From positions 1-46,442 of the forward strand of contig NZ_LHVK01000028.1 of the NCBI RefSeq assembly GCF_001269905.1: a stretch of DNA of 46,442 nucleotides, written 5' to 3'. Made by a program: the position numbers and the translations under genes. The DNA is from Pseudomonas corrugata (GTDB lineage: Bacteria > Pseudomonadota > Gammaproteobacteria > Pseudomonadales > Pseudomonadaceae). A model generated the notes under the pieces. That model was not told the origin of the DNA. It searched no databases and worked only from the letters and a program-made list of their open reading frames with translations. Shown here piece after piece: positions 16,694-26,541 of this stretch. Position 1 is the first letter of the stretch; each line of letters begins with the position of its first letter.

Positions 16694-18226
16694 ATGCGCG
16701 CTCTTACCCTCCATTTGAAAATGCTGATCGCCATCCTGGTGGCGCTGGGCCTGTCGGTGACGGCTTATCAGATTTTCGTGCTCGGCATCCCGGTGACCGA
16801 AGATGCCACGGACGATCTGTGGAACATCGATGCCAAGGTCGAATTCGTGCCCAACGCCAAGGATCCGGTGAAGATCCAGATGTTCGTGCCGCCGCTGAGC
16901 CGCGATTACGTCAGCCTCAACGAGAGTTTCATTTCCAACAATTATGGCGTAGCGGTGAACCGGATCGACGGCAACCGCAAGGTGACGTGGTCCGCTCGTC
17001 GGGCCAAGGGTAACCAGACACTTTATTACCGCCTGGTGTTGACCAAGCGCTACAGCGCCGAAAAAACCAAGCTCAAGGGACCGACCTTCCGCGACAGCAT
17101 CGCCATTGAAGGCCCGGAGAAGATCGCCGCCGAAGCCCTGCTCGCGCCGATCCGCCAGCATTCGGCCGACGTCGAAACCTTCATCGGCGAAGCCATCAAG
17201 CGGGTCAACAACCTCAACGACGACAACGTCAAGCTGCTGCTGGCAGGCGACCCGTCTTCGAGCAACAAGGCGAGAATCGTGGAGTTGGTACTGTCCATCG
17301 CCCACGTGCCGGTGGAGAAGGTCCACACCATCCGTCTGGTGGCCGATCAGCCGCAAACGCCGGAACTGTGGCTGCGCAGCTTCAACGGCAACGACTGGCT
17401 GTATTTCAACCCCGACACCGGCGAACAGGGTCTGCCCACCGACCGCCTGCTGTGGTGGACCGGCGATGAAAACCTGATCAGCATCGATGGAGGCAAGAAA
17501 GCCACCGTCACCTTCAGCATGAACAACAGCGAAATGAACGCCATTCGCCTGGCCAAGCTGACGGACGAGAACACCGACGCCAACTTCCTCGAATATTCGC
17601 TCTACGGCTTGCCACTGCAAACCCAGCAGACATTCATGATCATGGTGATGATCCCCATCGGCGTGCTGGTGATCCTGGTTCTGCGCAACCTGATCGGCCT
17701 GCAGACCCTGGGGACCTTTACCCCGGTGCTGATTGCCCTGGCTTTCCGCGAAACCCAGCTGGGCTTCGGGATTGTTCTGTTCACGGTGATCACGGCCCTG
17801 GGCCTGTCACTGCGCTCCTACCTGGAACACCTCAAGTTGCAGATGTTGCCGAGGCTTTCGGTGGTACTGACGTTCGTGGTGGTGCTGATCGCCGCCATCA
17901 GCCTGTTCAGCCATAAGCTGGGCCTGGAGCGTGGCCTGTCGGTGGCGCTGTTCCCGATGGTGATCCTGACCATGACCATCGAACGCCTGTCCATTACCTG
18001 GGAAGAGCGCGGCGGCGGCCATGCCATGAAGGTCGCCGTCGGCACTCTGTTCGCCGCGTCCCTGGCGCACCTGATCATGAGCGTGCCGGAGCTGGTGTAC
18101 TTCGTCTTCACCTTCCCGGCGATCCTGCTGATTCTGGTGGGCTTCATGCTGGCCATGGGTCGCTATCGCGGCTACCGCCTGACCGAGCTGGTGCGGTTCA
18201 AGGCCTTCCTCAAGGCTGACTCGTAA
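16694..18226 (+). CDS. inactive transglutaminase fused to 7-TM domain
   Basis: A 510-residue membrane protein. An N-terminal anchor (KMLIAILVALGLSVTAYQIF, about residues 9-28) leads to a periplasmic region with a transglutaminase-like domain (about 150-280), and then about seven transmembrane helices from residue 310 on, starting TQQTFMIMVMIPIGVLVIL. The family is generally described as catalytically inactive transglutaminase with 7TM. It lies between a secreted protease-fold gene and an ATP-grasp ligase gene, overlapping the latter by one base. A role in presenting peptide or cell-envelope substrates is inferred from this conserved context; no substrate is known. Confidence 0.82.
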   Translation: MRALTLHLKMLIAILVALGLSVTAYQIFVLGIPVTEDATDDLWNIDAKVEFVPNAKDPVKIQMFVPPLSRDYVSLNESFISNNYGVAVNRIDGNRKVTWSARRAKGNQTLYYRLVLTKRYSAEKTKLKGPTFRDSIAIEGPEKIAAEALLAPIRQHSADVETFIGEAIKRVNNLNDDNVKLLLAGDPSSSNKARIVELVLSIAHVPVEKVHTIRLVADQPQTPELWLRSFNGNDWLYFNPDTGEQGLPTDRLLWWTGDENLISIDGGKKATVTFSMNNSEMNAIRLAKLTDENTDANFLEYSLYGLPLQTQQTFMIMVMIPIGVLVILVLRNLIGLQTLGTFTPVLIALAFRETQLGFGIVLFTVITALGLSLRSYLEHLKLQMLPRLSVVLTFVVVLIAAISLFSHKLGLERGLSVALFPMVILTMTIERLSITWEERGGGHAMKVAVGTLFAASLAHLIMSVPELVYFVFTFPAILLILVGFMLAMGRYRGYRLTELVRFKAFLKADS

Positions 18227-19212
18227 TGTTCGGTTTCTGGAAAACCTGGAAGGCCCTGGAAGCCCGGGGGATCATGGGGATCAACCGGCGCAATGCCGAC
18301 TACGTGCTCAAGTACAACAAACGCAGCCTGTACCCCATCGTCGATGACAAGATCATCACCAAGGAACGGGCCATCATCGCCGGCATCCATGTGCCGGAAC
18401 TGTACGGCATCATCTCCACCGAAAAGGAGATCGACAAACTCGACGGGATCATCGGCGGGCGCACCGACTTCGTGATCAAGCCGGCCCAGGGCGCCGGTGG
18501 CGACGGCATCATCGTGATTGCCGACCGCTTCGAAGGCCGCTATCGCACCGTGTCCGGCAAGATCATCAGCCACGAGGAAATCGAGCACCATATTTCCAGC
18601 ATCCTCACCGGCCTCTATTCCCTGGGCGGACACCGCGACCGGGCGCTGATCGAATACCGCGTGGTGCCGGACCAGATCTTCAAGAGCATCAGTTACGAAG
18701 GCGTGCCGGACATCCGCATCATCGTGCTGATGGGCTATCCGGTGATGGCCATGCTGCGTCTGCCGACCCGTCAGTCCGGTGGCAAGGCCAACCTGCACCA
18801 AGGCGCCATCGGCGTGGGTGTTGACCTTGCCACCGGCCTGACGCTGCGCGGCACTTGGCTGAACAACATCATCGCCAAACACCCCGACACCACCAACGCG
18901 GTAGATGGAGTGCAACTGCCATACTGGGACGGTTTCATGAAACTGGCCGCCGGCTGCCATGAGCTGTGCGGGCTGGGCTACATCGGCGTGGACATGGTAC
19001 TGGACCAGGAGAAAGGCCCGTTGATCCTGGAGCTGAACGCCCGGCCGGGGTTGAACATCCAGATCGCCAACGACTGCGGCCTGACCCTGCGCACCCACGC
19101 CGTGGAAGCACACCTGGAAGAGCTCAAGGCCCGGGGGGTGGTTGAGACCGTGGAGGAGCGGGTGGCGTTTGCCCAGGCGTTGTTTGGGCATATTCCGCCG
19201 GTTGAAGGCTGA
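18226..19212 (+). CDS. ATP-grasp alpha-L-glutamate ligase-like protein
   Basis: A 328-residue ATP-grasp enzyme. TDFVIKPAQGAGGDGIIVIA (about residues 82-101) is the nucleotide-binding loop, and VLDQEKGPLILELNARPGLN (about 259-278) contains the metal-binding Glu/Asn pair. The family is related to RimK-type amide ligases that add amino acids to proteins or peptides. There is no signal peptide, so it probably acts in the cytoplasm. The start codon overlaps the stop of the 7TM gene (TAATG), indicating tight coupling. The acceptor and donor are unknown. Confidence 0.85.
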   Translation: MFGFWKTWKALEARGIMGINRRNADYVLKYNKRSLYPIVDDKIITKERAIIAGIHVPELYGIISTEKEIDKLDGIIGGRTDFVIKPAQGAGGDGIIVIADRFEGRYRTVSGKIISHEEIEHHISSILTGLYSLGGHRDRALIEYRVVPDQIFKSISYEGVPDIRIIVLMGYPVMAMLRLPTRQSGGKANLHQGAIGVGVDLATGLTLRGTWLNNIIAKHPDTTNAVDGVQLPYWDGFMKLAAGCHELCGLGYIGVDMVLDQEKGPLILELNARPGLNIQIANDCGLTLRTHAVEAHLEELKARGVVETVEERVAFAQALFGHIPPVEG

Positions 19213-19238
19213 GCACTCAACCGACTTAATAGAAAACC

Positions 19239-19374
19239 TGTGGCGAGGGGATTTATCCCCGCTGGGTTGCGCAGCAGCCCCAAAACCAGTCACCTCTGTA
19301 CATCAGATTGCCCGCGTTCAGCTGTTATGAGGGGGCCGCTGCGCGCCCCAGCGGGGATAAATCTCCTCGCCACA
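19239..19374. repeat. inverted repeat pair, second REP family
   Basis: TGTGGCGAGGGGATTTATCC... (19239-19266) and its near-exact reverse complement (19347-19374, one mismatch: CTCC for CCCC) enclose about 80 bp. The core GGCGAGGGGATTTATCCCCG is itself palindromic. This differs in sequence from the GTGGGAGCGAG family. It lies between the ligase gene and pabB. Confidence 0.85.
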
Positions 19375-19497
19375 AGGGTTCACACCGCAGGAGTCTCGAT
19401 AACCCTGGACTTGCTCATCTCCGACATCCCTCTAGGAGCAAATCCTACACAGGGATTACAATCGCTACCCCGCCTGAATGGCCGACCCACCCCGCCC

Positions 19498-20841
<1,344 letters not shown>

Positions 20842-20860
20842 GCCTCAATACAGTCCTGTT

Positions 20861-20970
20861 TGATCGTTCCCACGCTCTGCGTGGGAATGCCGCCCCTGGA
20901 CGCTCAGCGTCCGCTTGTGACGCAGAGCGTCACTGGATGCATTCCCAAGCGGAGCGTGGGAACGATCGAT
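20861..20970. repeat. hairpin-rich inverted repeat, third family
   Basis: TGATCGTTCCCACGCTCTGC at the left end and CGGAGCGTGGGAACGATCGA at the right end (about 20951-20970) are inverted copies. Nested smaller inverted repeats lie between (GACGCTCAGCGTC, GACGCAGAGCGTC). This extragenic hairpin family is common in fluorescent pseudomonads in my recollection. It lies between the convergent pabB and thrH genes and may help end both transcripts. Confidence 0.8.
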
Positions 20971-20985
20971 CAACAGCGTATGGGG

Positions 20986-21603
20986 TTACAGGCTCAGGTT
21001 GCGATTCGAGGCCTTGAGGAACTCCTGTTTCAACTCGGCAAAGCTGTGCACCGCCGGGAACTGCGGGAATTCCTGGATCACATTATCCGGCGCATGGAAC
21101 AGAATCCCGGCGTCGGCTTCGCCGAGCATGGTGGTGTCGTTGTAGGAATCCCCCGCCGCGATCACCCGGTAATACAGGCTCTTGAAGGACAGGACCGACT
21201 GGCGCTTGGGATCTTTCTGACGCAGTTGATAGCCGGTCACCCGCCCGCCTTCATCCGTGATCAGACGATGGCACAGCAACGTCGGGAAACCCAATTGGCG
21301 CATCAGGGGTTGGGAAAATTCGTAGAACGTGTCAGAAAGAATCACCACCTGGAAGCGCTCGCGCAGCCAGTCGACAAACTCTATAGCGCCATCCAGCGGC
21401 TTGAGGGTGGCAATGACTTCCTGTATGTCGGAGAGTTTGAGGCCATGCTCGTCGAGGATGCGCAACCGTTGCTTCATCAGCACGTCGTAGTCGGGAATGT
21501 CCCGAGTGGTTGCCCTGAGGGATTCAATCCCGGTTTTTTCGGCGAAAGCGATCCAGATTTCCGGGACCAGCACCCCTTCCAGGTCGAGACAGGCAATTTC
21601 CAC
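20986..21603 (-). CDS. thrH: phosphoserine phosphatase / homoserine kinase ThrH
   Basis: A 205-residue HAD-superfamily enzyme. The N-terminal EIACLDLEGVLVPEIW holds the nucleophile Asp (the motif is DLEG rather than DxDx[TV], as in P. aeruginosa ThrH). VVILSDTFYEF is motif II, a lysine lies in QKDPKRQSV, and AAGDSYNDTTML is motif IV. The start is a GTG at 21603, preceded by GGGAGTGTCTT. It gives exactly the ThrH length, whereas the longer open frame to 21669 has no ribosome site. ThrH moves phosphate from phosphoserine to homoserine. It is divergent from cysH. Confidence 0.9.
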   Translation of the reverse strand: MEIACLDLEGVLVPEIWIAFAEKTGIESLRATTRDIPDYDVLMKQRLRILDEHGLKLSDIQEVIATLKPLDGAIEFVDWLRERFQVVILSDTFYEFSQPLMRQLGFPTLLCHRLITDEGGRVTGYQLRQKDPKRQSVLSFKSLYYRVIAAGDSYNDTTMLGEADAGILFHAPDNVIQEFPQFPAVHSFAELKQEFLKASNRNLSL

Positions 21604-21757
21604 AAGACACTCCCATTTTTTGATGTTTATCGGTTGAGCGAACAAAAGGCCTGACGACTCTAGCCGCAACGCACAGGAACGCGCCAGCCCCGGCCACTTT
21701 TGTTACCATCAGCGCCTATAGAGCGCACAGCGCCACCGACCTGTAGGAAACCGCCTG

Positions 21758-22498
21758 ATGAGCCCAACGTTTGACGTCGTGGAACTCGCCACGACCTATG
21801 CCAACAAGTCTCCACAAGACATCCTCAAACTGGCCTTCGCCGAGTTCGGCGATGACCTGTGGATATCTTTCAGCGGCGCCGAGGATGTGGTGCTGGTGGA
21901 CATGGCCTGGAAGCTGAACAAGAACGTCAAGGTGTTCAGCCTCGACACCGGTCGCCTGCACCCGGAAACCTATCGGTTCATCGATCAGGTCCGTGAGCAC
22001 TACAAGATCGACATCGAACTGATCTCACCGGACCCTACGAAACTGGAGCCTTTCGTGAAAGAAAAGGGTCTGTTCAGTTTCTACAAGGACGGCCATGGCG
22101 AGTGCTGTGGCATCCGCAAGATCGAGCCGCTGCGCCGCAAGCTGTCCGACGTCCGCGCCTGGGCCACCGGCCAGCGCCGCGACCAGAGCCCGGGCACCCG
22201 CAGCCAGGTGGCCGTGCTGGAAATCGATACGGCGTTCTCCACGCCCGAGCGTACCCTGTACAAATTCAACCCGCTGTCGCAGATGACCAGCGAGGAAGTC
22301 TGGGGTTACATCCGCATGCTGGAGCTGCCCTACAACAGCCTGCATGAGCGCGGTTTCATCAGCATCGGCTGCGAACCCTGCACCCGCCCGGTACTGCCGA
22401 ACCAGCACGAACGCGAAGGCCGCTGGTGGTGGGAGGAAGCCACGCAGAAGGAATGCGGGCTTCACGCCGGTAACATCATCAGCAAATCCAAGGCCTGA
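21758..22498 (+). CDS. cysH: adenosine 5'-phosphosulfate reductase CysH
   Basis: A 246-residue assimilatory reductase that makes sulfite from APS with thioredoxin electrons. It has the PP-loop (WISFSGAEDV), the four [4Fe-4S] cysteines Cys116-Cys117 (GECCGIRK) and Cys205/Cys208 (GCEPCTRP), and the catalytic Cys233 in KECGLH. The cluster shows it is an APS-type enzyme, as in P. aeruginosa, not the PAPS-type of E. coli. The ATG at 21758 follows TAGGAAACCGCC. Confidence 0.95.
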   Translation: MSPTFDVVELATTYANKSPQDILKLAFAEFGDDLWISFSGAEDVVLVDMAWKLNKNVKVFSLDTGRLHPETYRFIDQVREHYKIDIELISPDPTKLEPFVKEKGLFSFYKDGHGECCGIRKIEPLRRKLSDVRAWATGQRRDQSPGTRSQVAVLEIDTAFSTPERTLYKFNPLSQMTSEEVWGYIRMLELPYNSLHERGFISIGCEPCTRPVLPNQHEREGRWWWEEATQKECGLHAGNIISKSKA

Positions 22499-23029
22499 TA
22501 CTGCGCAGGAGCCGGCGATCTTTTGATTTTTCGCTTGAGACTCAACTGTCAGCGGAAAGATTGCAGGCTTCGCCACTTCCTACAGCGTGAATCTGTACAC
22601 AAAACTGTCACCACAAGTGCCAGTTTTGTGTGCACTTATTCAGTGTCGCCCCGAAAAGTTACACTCCTTCCCGTTCCAACTCCCCGTCACTTCCCCTCCA
22701 GCATTCTTCTCGAAAATAAATACCTGTTCAAACGGTCAATTTATAAGCACAGAATTTCAGCAACTTATCTGGCATCGATAACTAATCGAAATCAGGGGCA
22801 TTTCCGTTAGATCTCAGACTGGCATAAATCTGGCTTGAGACGACAAGTGTTTTGTATACAAAGCAAATAAAACATACACACACTTTCGATCCGCAAGCCT
22901 GAAGCGCCCTATCCCGTACAGGCTGCAGATGCCCCATAACCAATGATGCTCGCCGCGCCGCGACGAAGATTGCCGAGCCCCACGCTCACGCACAGTCATC
23001 GCCGCGCCGAGAATCAGGAGCCTGCCGGA
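22499..23029 (+). promoter_or_regulatory. 531-bp intergenic region with operator-like repeats
   Basis: No gene is seen here. ACACAAAACTG (22597-22607) and CAGTTTTGTGT (22621-22631) form a perfect 11-bp inverted repeat with a 13-bp spacer. TTTGTATACAAA (22851-22862) is a perfect 12-bp palindrome resembling GntR-type operators. The segment from about 22700 to 22890 is AT-rich. These features probably control the transporter gene at 23030. Confidence 0.5.
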
Positions 23030-24559
23030 ATGCGTACAAGTCTCTCCAATAACATCGCGCTGGATCTACCCTCTTCAACCACTGCCTCCGATGATAAGAC
23101 TGCAGCCACCCTGGCCTTGAGTCCGAGGTTGCACAACAAGGACCTGGCGCCGACCAAGGCCGAAGGTCGACGTTGGGGTCGCTACAGCATTTTTGCCCTG
23201 TGGACCAACGACGTACACAACATAGCCAACTACTCCTTCGCCATCGGCCTGTATGCGCTGGGCCTGGGTGGCTGGCAGATCCTGTTGTCCCTGGGGATCG
23301 GCGCGGCCCTGGTGTACGGTTTCATGAACCTGTCCGGCTACATGGGCCAGAAGACCGGAGTGCCGTTTCCAGTGATCAGTCGGATCAGCTTCGGCATCCA
23401 CGGCGCACAGATTCCCGCATTGATCAGGGCCGTCATCGCGATCGCCTGGTTTGGCATCCAGACCTATCTCGCGTCAGTGGTTTTCCGAGTGTTGCTGACG
23501 GCGATTCATCCAGGCTTCGCCGACTACGACCACAACTCGATCCTTGGCCTGTCGAGCCTGGGCTGGATGTGTTTCGTGGCGATCTGGTTCGTGCAACTGC
23601 TGATCCTGGCCTACGGCATGGAAACGGTGCGCCGCTACGAAGGCTTCGCCGGGCCGGTGATCCTGGTGACCGTCGCGGCCCTGGCCGGATGGATGTACAC
23701 CCAGGCCGACGCAACCATTGCCTGGTCGATCCGCGAGCCGCTGACCGGCGGCGAGATGTGGCGCAACATATTCGCCGGCGGCGCGCTGTGGCTGGCGATA
23801 TACGGCACGCTGGTGCTCAACTTCTGCGACTTCGCCCGCTCCTCACCATGCCGTCGGACCATCATCGTCGGCAACTTCTGGGGCCTGCCGGTGAATATCC
23901 TGGTGTTTGCCGCCATCACTGTCCTGTTGTGCGGTGCGCAGTTCCAGATCAACGGACAGATAATCGAGAGCCCGACCCAGGTGATCGCCTCGATCCCCAA
24001 CACCTTTTTCCTGGTGCTCGGCTGCCTGGCATTCCTGATCGTCACCGTGGCAGTGAACATCATGGCCAACTTCGTCGCCCCGGCCTTCGTGCTCAGCAAC
24101 CTGGCGCCCAAGTATCTGAACTTCCGCCGCGCCGGATTGATCAGCGCCGCCATCGCCGTGCTGATCCTGCCGTGGAATCTCTACAACAGCCCGCTGGTGA
24201 TCGTGTACTTCCTGTCCGGGCTCGGTGCCCTGCTCGGCCCACTGTACGGCGTGATCATGGTCGACTACTGGCTGCTGCGCAAAGGTCGTATCAACGTGCC
24301 GCAGCTGTATAGCGAGGACCCGAACGGAGCGTACTTCTACAGCAACGGCGTCAACCTGCGGGCCGTGGCGGCATTCATCCCGGCGGCGCTGATCGCGATC
24401 GTCCTGGCGCTGGTGCCCGGCTTCGACAGCGTTTCACCGTTCTCCTGGCTGATCGGCGCTTCGATTGCCGGCCTGCTGTACCTGATCATCGCCAAGCGCC
24501 AAGCGTATTACGAGGACATCAGCGGTGAATCCATCGCTGTGGATAACGTCAGTCATTGA
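23030..24559 (+). CDS. NCS1-family nucleobase/hydantoin:cation symporter
   Basis: A 509-residue membrane protein with about 12 transmembrane helices. The NCS1 signature region FALWTNDVHNIANYSFAIGL (TM1) and LSGYMGQKTGVPFPVISRIS identify the nucleobase-cation-symport-1 family, which includes the hydantoin transporter Mhp1 and the allantoin transporters. The ATG at 23030 follows CAGGAGCCTGCCGG; an upstream in-frame ATG at 22943 lacks a ribosome site. It is followed after 60 bp by a racemase-fold gene, a pairing typical of hydantoin or purine-breakdown loci, but no hydantoinase or allantoinase gene is present here. Confidence 0.88.
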   Translation: MRTSLSNNIALDLPSSTTASDDKTAATLALSPRLHNKDLAPTKAEGRRWGRYSIFALWTNDVHNIANYSFAIGLYALGLGGWQILLSLGIGAALVYGFMNLSGYMGQKTGVPFPVISRISFGIHGAQIPALIRAVIAIAWFGIQTYLASVVFRVLLTAIHPGFADYDHNSILGLSSLGWMCFVAIWFVQLLILAYGMETVRRYEGFAGPVILVTVAALAGWMYTQADATIAWSIREPLTGGEMWRNIFAGGALWLAIYGTLVLNFCDFARSSPCRRTIIVGNFWGLPVNILVFAAITVLLCGAQFQINGQIIESPTQVIASIPNTFFLVLGCLAFLIVTVAVNIMANFVAPAFVLSNLAPKYLNFRRAGLISAAIAVLILPWNLYNSPLVIVYFLSGLGALLGPLYGVIMVDYWLLRKGRINVPQLYSEDPNGAYFYSNGVNLRAVAAFIPAALIAIVLALVPGFDSVSPFSWLIGASIAGLLYLIIAKRQAYYEDISGESIAVDNVSH

Positions 24560-24619
24560 TCGTTCAAGGCGTCCCGCCGGTCCGGGCCGCCGTCTTTTCT
24601 GCGTTAAAGGAAACTGCTC

Positions 24620-25348
24620 ATGCGAATTCTTGTGGTCAACGTCAACACCACCGAATCCATCACCGAGGCCATCGCCCGACAAGCCCAGGCCGTGGCCGCC
24701 CCCGGCACCGAAATCGTAGGGCTCACACCGCATTTCGGTGCCGACTCCGTTGAAGGCAATTTCGAAAGTTACCTGGCCGCCATCGCCGTGATGGATCGGG
24801 TGTTGTCCTACGACCAACCGTTCGACGCGGTGATCCAGGCCGGCTACGGCGAGCACGGCCGTGAAGGTCTGCAGGAACTGCTCGACGTCCCGGTGGTGGA
24901 CATCACCGACGCGGGCGCCAGCACCGCCATGTTCCTCGGCCATGCCTATTCGGTGGTCACCACCCTGGACCGCACCGTGCCGCTGATCGAAGACCGCCTC
25001 AAGCTTTCCGGCCTGTACGACCGCTGCGCCTCGGTGCGGGCCAGTGGCCTGGCGGTGCTGGAACTGGAGGAAGACCCGCTACGGGCAGTCGAAGCCATCG
25101 TCCGCCAGGCCGAACTGGCGGTCAGCCAGGACAAGGCCGAAGTCATCTGCCTGGGCTGCGGCGGCATGGCCGGGCTCGATGAGCAGATCCGCCAACGCAC
25201 CGGAGTGCCGGTGGTCGATGGCGTGACGGCGGCGGTGACCATTGCCGAATCCCTGGTGCGGTTGGGGCTGTCGACTTCGAAGGTGCGCACCTATGCGACA
25301 CCTCGGCCCAAGACCATCATCGGCTGGCCGGGGCGGTTTGGGCGGTGA
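24620..25348 (+). CDS. Asp/Glu/hydantoin racemase-fold enzyme, one Cys only
   Basis: A 242-residue protein of the Asp/Glu/hydantoin racemase superfamily. MRILVVNVNTTESITEAIAR is the family N-terminus. Two-base racemases of this fold use two cysteines. Here the second is present (Cys180 in ICLGCGGMAGL), but the first position is Gly75 (VIQAGYGEHG, codon GGC at 24842-24844). Arylmalonate decarboxylase has the same Gly/Cys arrangement, so the reaction may not be racemisation. The ATG follows TAAAGGAAACTGCTC. It is probably co-transcribed with the NCS1 transporter and acts on the imported compound (inference). Confidence 0.82.
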   Translation: MRILVVNVNTTESITEAIARQAQAVAAPGTEIVGLTPHFGADSVEGNFESYLAAIAVMDRVLSYDQPFDAVIQAGYGEHGREGLQELLDVPVVDITDAGASTAMFLGHAYSVVTTLDRTVPLIEDRLKLSGLYDRCASVRASGLAVLELEEDPLRAVEAIVRQAELAVSQDKAEVICLGCGGMAGLDEQIRQRTGVPVVDGVTAAVTIAESLVRLGLSTSKVRTYATPRPKTIIGWPGRFGR

Positions 25349-25374
25349 GTTCACAGCTGTAGACCGCGTCGCCT

Positions 25375-25468
25375 CTATCGCGAGCAGGCTCGCTCCCACA
25401 GGGTCGTGGTGTCAGAAAATCTTCTGATCACCGCAAATCCATTGTGGGAGCGAGCCTGCTCGCGATAG
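25375..25468. repeat. REPIN (inverted REP pair)
   Basis: The arms 25375-25400 and 25443-25468 are exact reverse complements with the core GTGGGAGCGAGCCTGCTCGC and a 42-bp spacer. The element lies between the convergent racemase-fold and LysR genes. Confidence 0.92.
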
Positions 25469-25492
25469 GGGCGACGCAATCTGAAGCCAGGC

Positions 25493-26416
25493 TCAAACCG
25501 CACTGAAGCGCTCACCCAACCCCTGCGCGGCGAACTGCTCGATGATGAAGTCCACAAACGCCCGGGTCTTGCCCGGCAGCAGTTTGTGCTCGGCGTAATA
25601 AATGGAAATGTTGCCATCGTCGACGTACCAGTCCGGCAAGACCCGCAGCAAAGCACCGCTCTGCAGATAGGCCACGGCGAACGGCATGCTCACCAAGGCA
25701 ATCCCCAGCCCTTGGCTTGCGGTAGCGCAGGCGGCTTCCGAATCGCTCATGGTCATGCGCACTTTGAGCGTCAGCGGGCTGTGTTGCCGGCTACGACTGG
25801 TCAGTTGCCACGAACGGATGCGACCGGTTTGCGGTGAACGGATCAAGATGCCCTGGTGCTGTGCCAGGTCTTCCGGCTCGACCACCGGAGCCTGTTGCTG
25901 CAAATAGGACGGCGCGGCGACCAGTACCCGGTGAGCCACCGTCAGCTTGCGTGCAACCACTCCCGAGGGCAGTTCGAACCCGCCTCCAATGGCCGCATCG
26001 AAGCCTTGGCCGATCAAGTCGACCTGGCGGTTATCGAAATGCCAGTCCGGATTGATCGCCGGATACCGCCGCAGAAAATCCCCCAGCAATGGCACCACAT
26101 ACAAACGGCCGAACACGGTGCCCATGCTCACCTTCAGGGTACCTGCCGGCTGCCCACCGGCGCTGGCGAGGTTGGCGACGGCGTTCTGGATGGTATTGAG
26201 GCTGCCGCTCACTTCACCCAGGAACAATTGGCCCGCTTCAGTCAGTGTCAGGCTGCGGGTGCTACGCTGGAACAGCCGCACACCCAGACGCGCCTCAAGC
26301 TTGGCGACGCTTTTACCCACCGCCGCCGGGGTCACGCTCAGGCGGCGCGCGGCTTCGGCAAAGCTGCCGACTTCGGCGCTACGCACAAAGCATTCGATAC
26401 TGCTGAAAGTCTCCAT
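25493..26416 (-). CDS. LysR-family transcriptional regulator
   Basis: A 307-residue regulator. The N-terminal winged helix-turn-helix has SFAEAARRLSVTPAAVGKSV (about residues 18-37) and LEARLGVRLFQRSTRSLTLT. A periplasmic-binding-protein-like effector domain follows, of the CrgA/DmlR-like type (GFDAAIGGGFELPSG, LVAAPSYLQQQ). The ATG at 26416 is chosen; an in-frame GTG nine bases earlier is possible. It is divergent from the SDR gene at 26542 and most likely controls it, as is common for LysR neighbours. The inducer is unknown. Confidence 0.88.
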   Translation of the reverse strand: METFSSIECFVRSAEVGSFAEAARRLSVTPAAVGKSVAKLEARLGVRLFQRSTRSLTLTEAGQLFLGEVSGSLNTIQNAVANLASAGGQPAGTLKVSMGTVFGRLYVVPLLGDFLRRYPAINPDWHFDNRQVDLIGQGFDAAIGGGFELPSGVVARKLTVAHRVLVAAPSYLQQQAPVVEPEDLAQHQGILIRSPQTGRIRSWQLTSRSRQHSPLTLKVRMTMSDSEAACATASQGLGIALVSMPFAVAYLQSGALLRVLPDWYVDDGNISIYYAEHKLLPGKTRAFVDFIIEQFAAQGLGERFSAV

Positions 26417-26541
26417 GGGCGCCACTCTAAACTTTTGGTTGATACAGACTGTAGCAAAGACCGTCTACACAAGCTGGCGCCGCATCCTGATACTCACCCC
26501 ATCGCCGCGGCATCTCGCCCCGGTACATTTTGGAGAACATC

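Noticed and set aside
18172..19293. A 373-codon minus-strand frame opposite the ATP-grasp gene
   Set aside because: It is a shadow of the ligase gene; its composition reflects codon-position bias of the real plus-strand frame.
22835..22860. Sigma70 promoter TTGAGA / TATACA upstream of the NCS1 gene
   Set aside because: The spacer is only 14 bp, too short for a working promoter.
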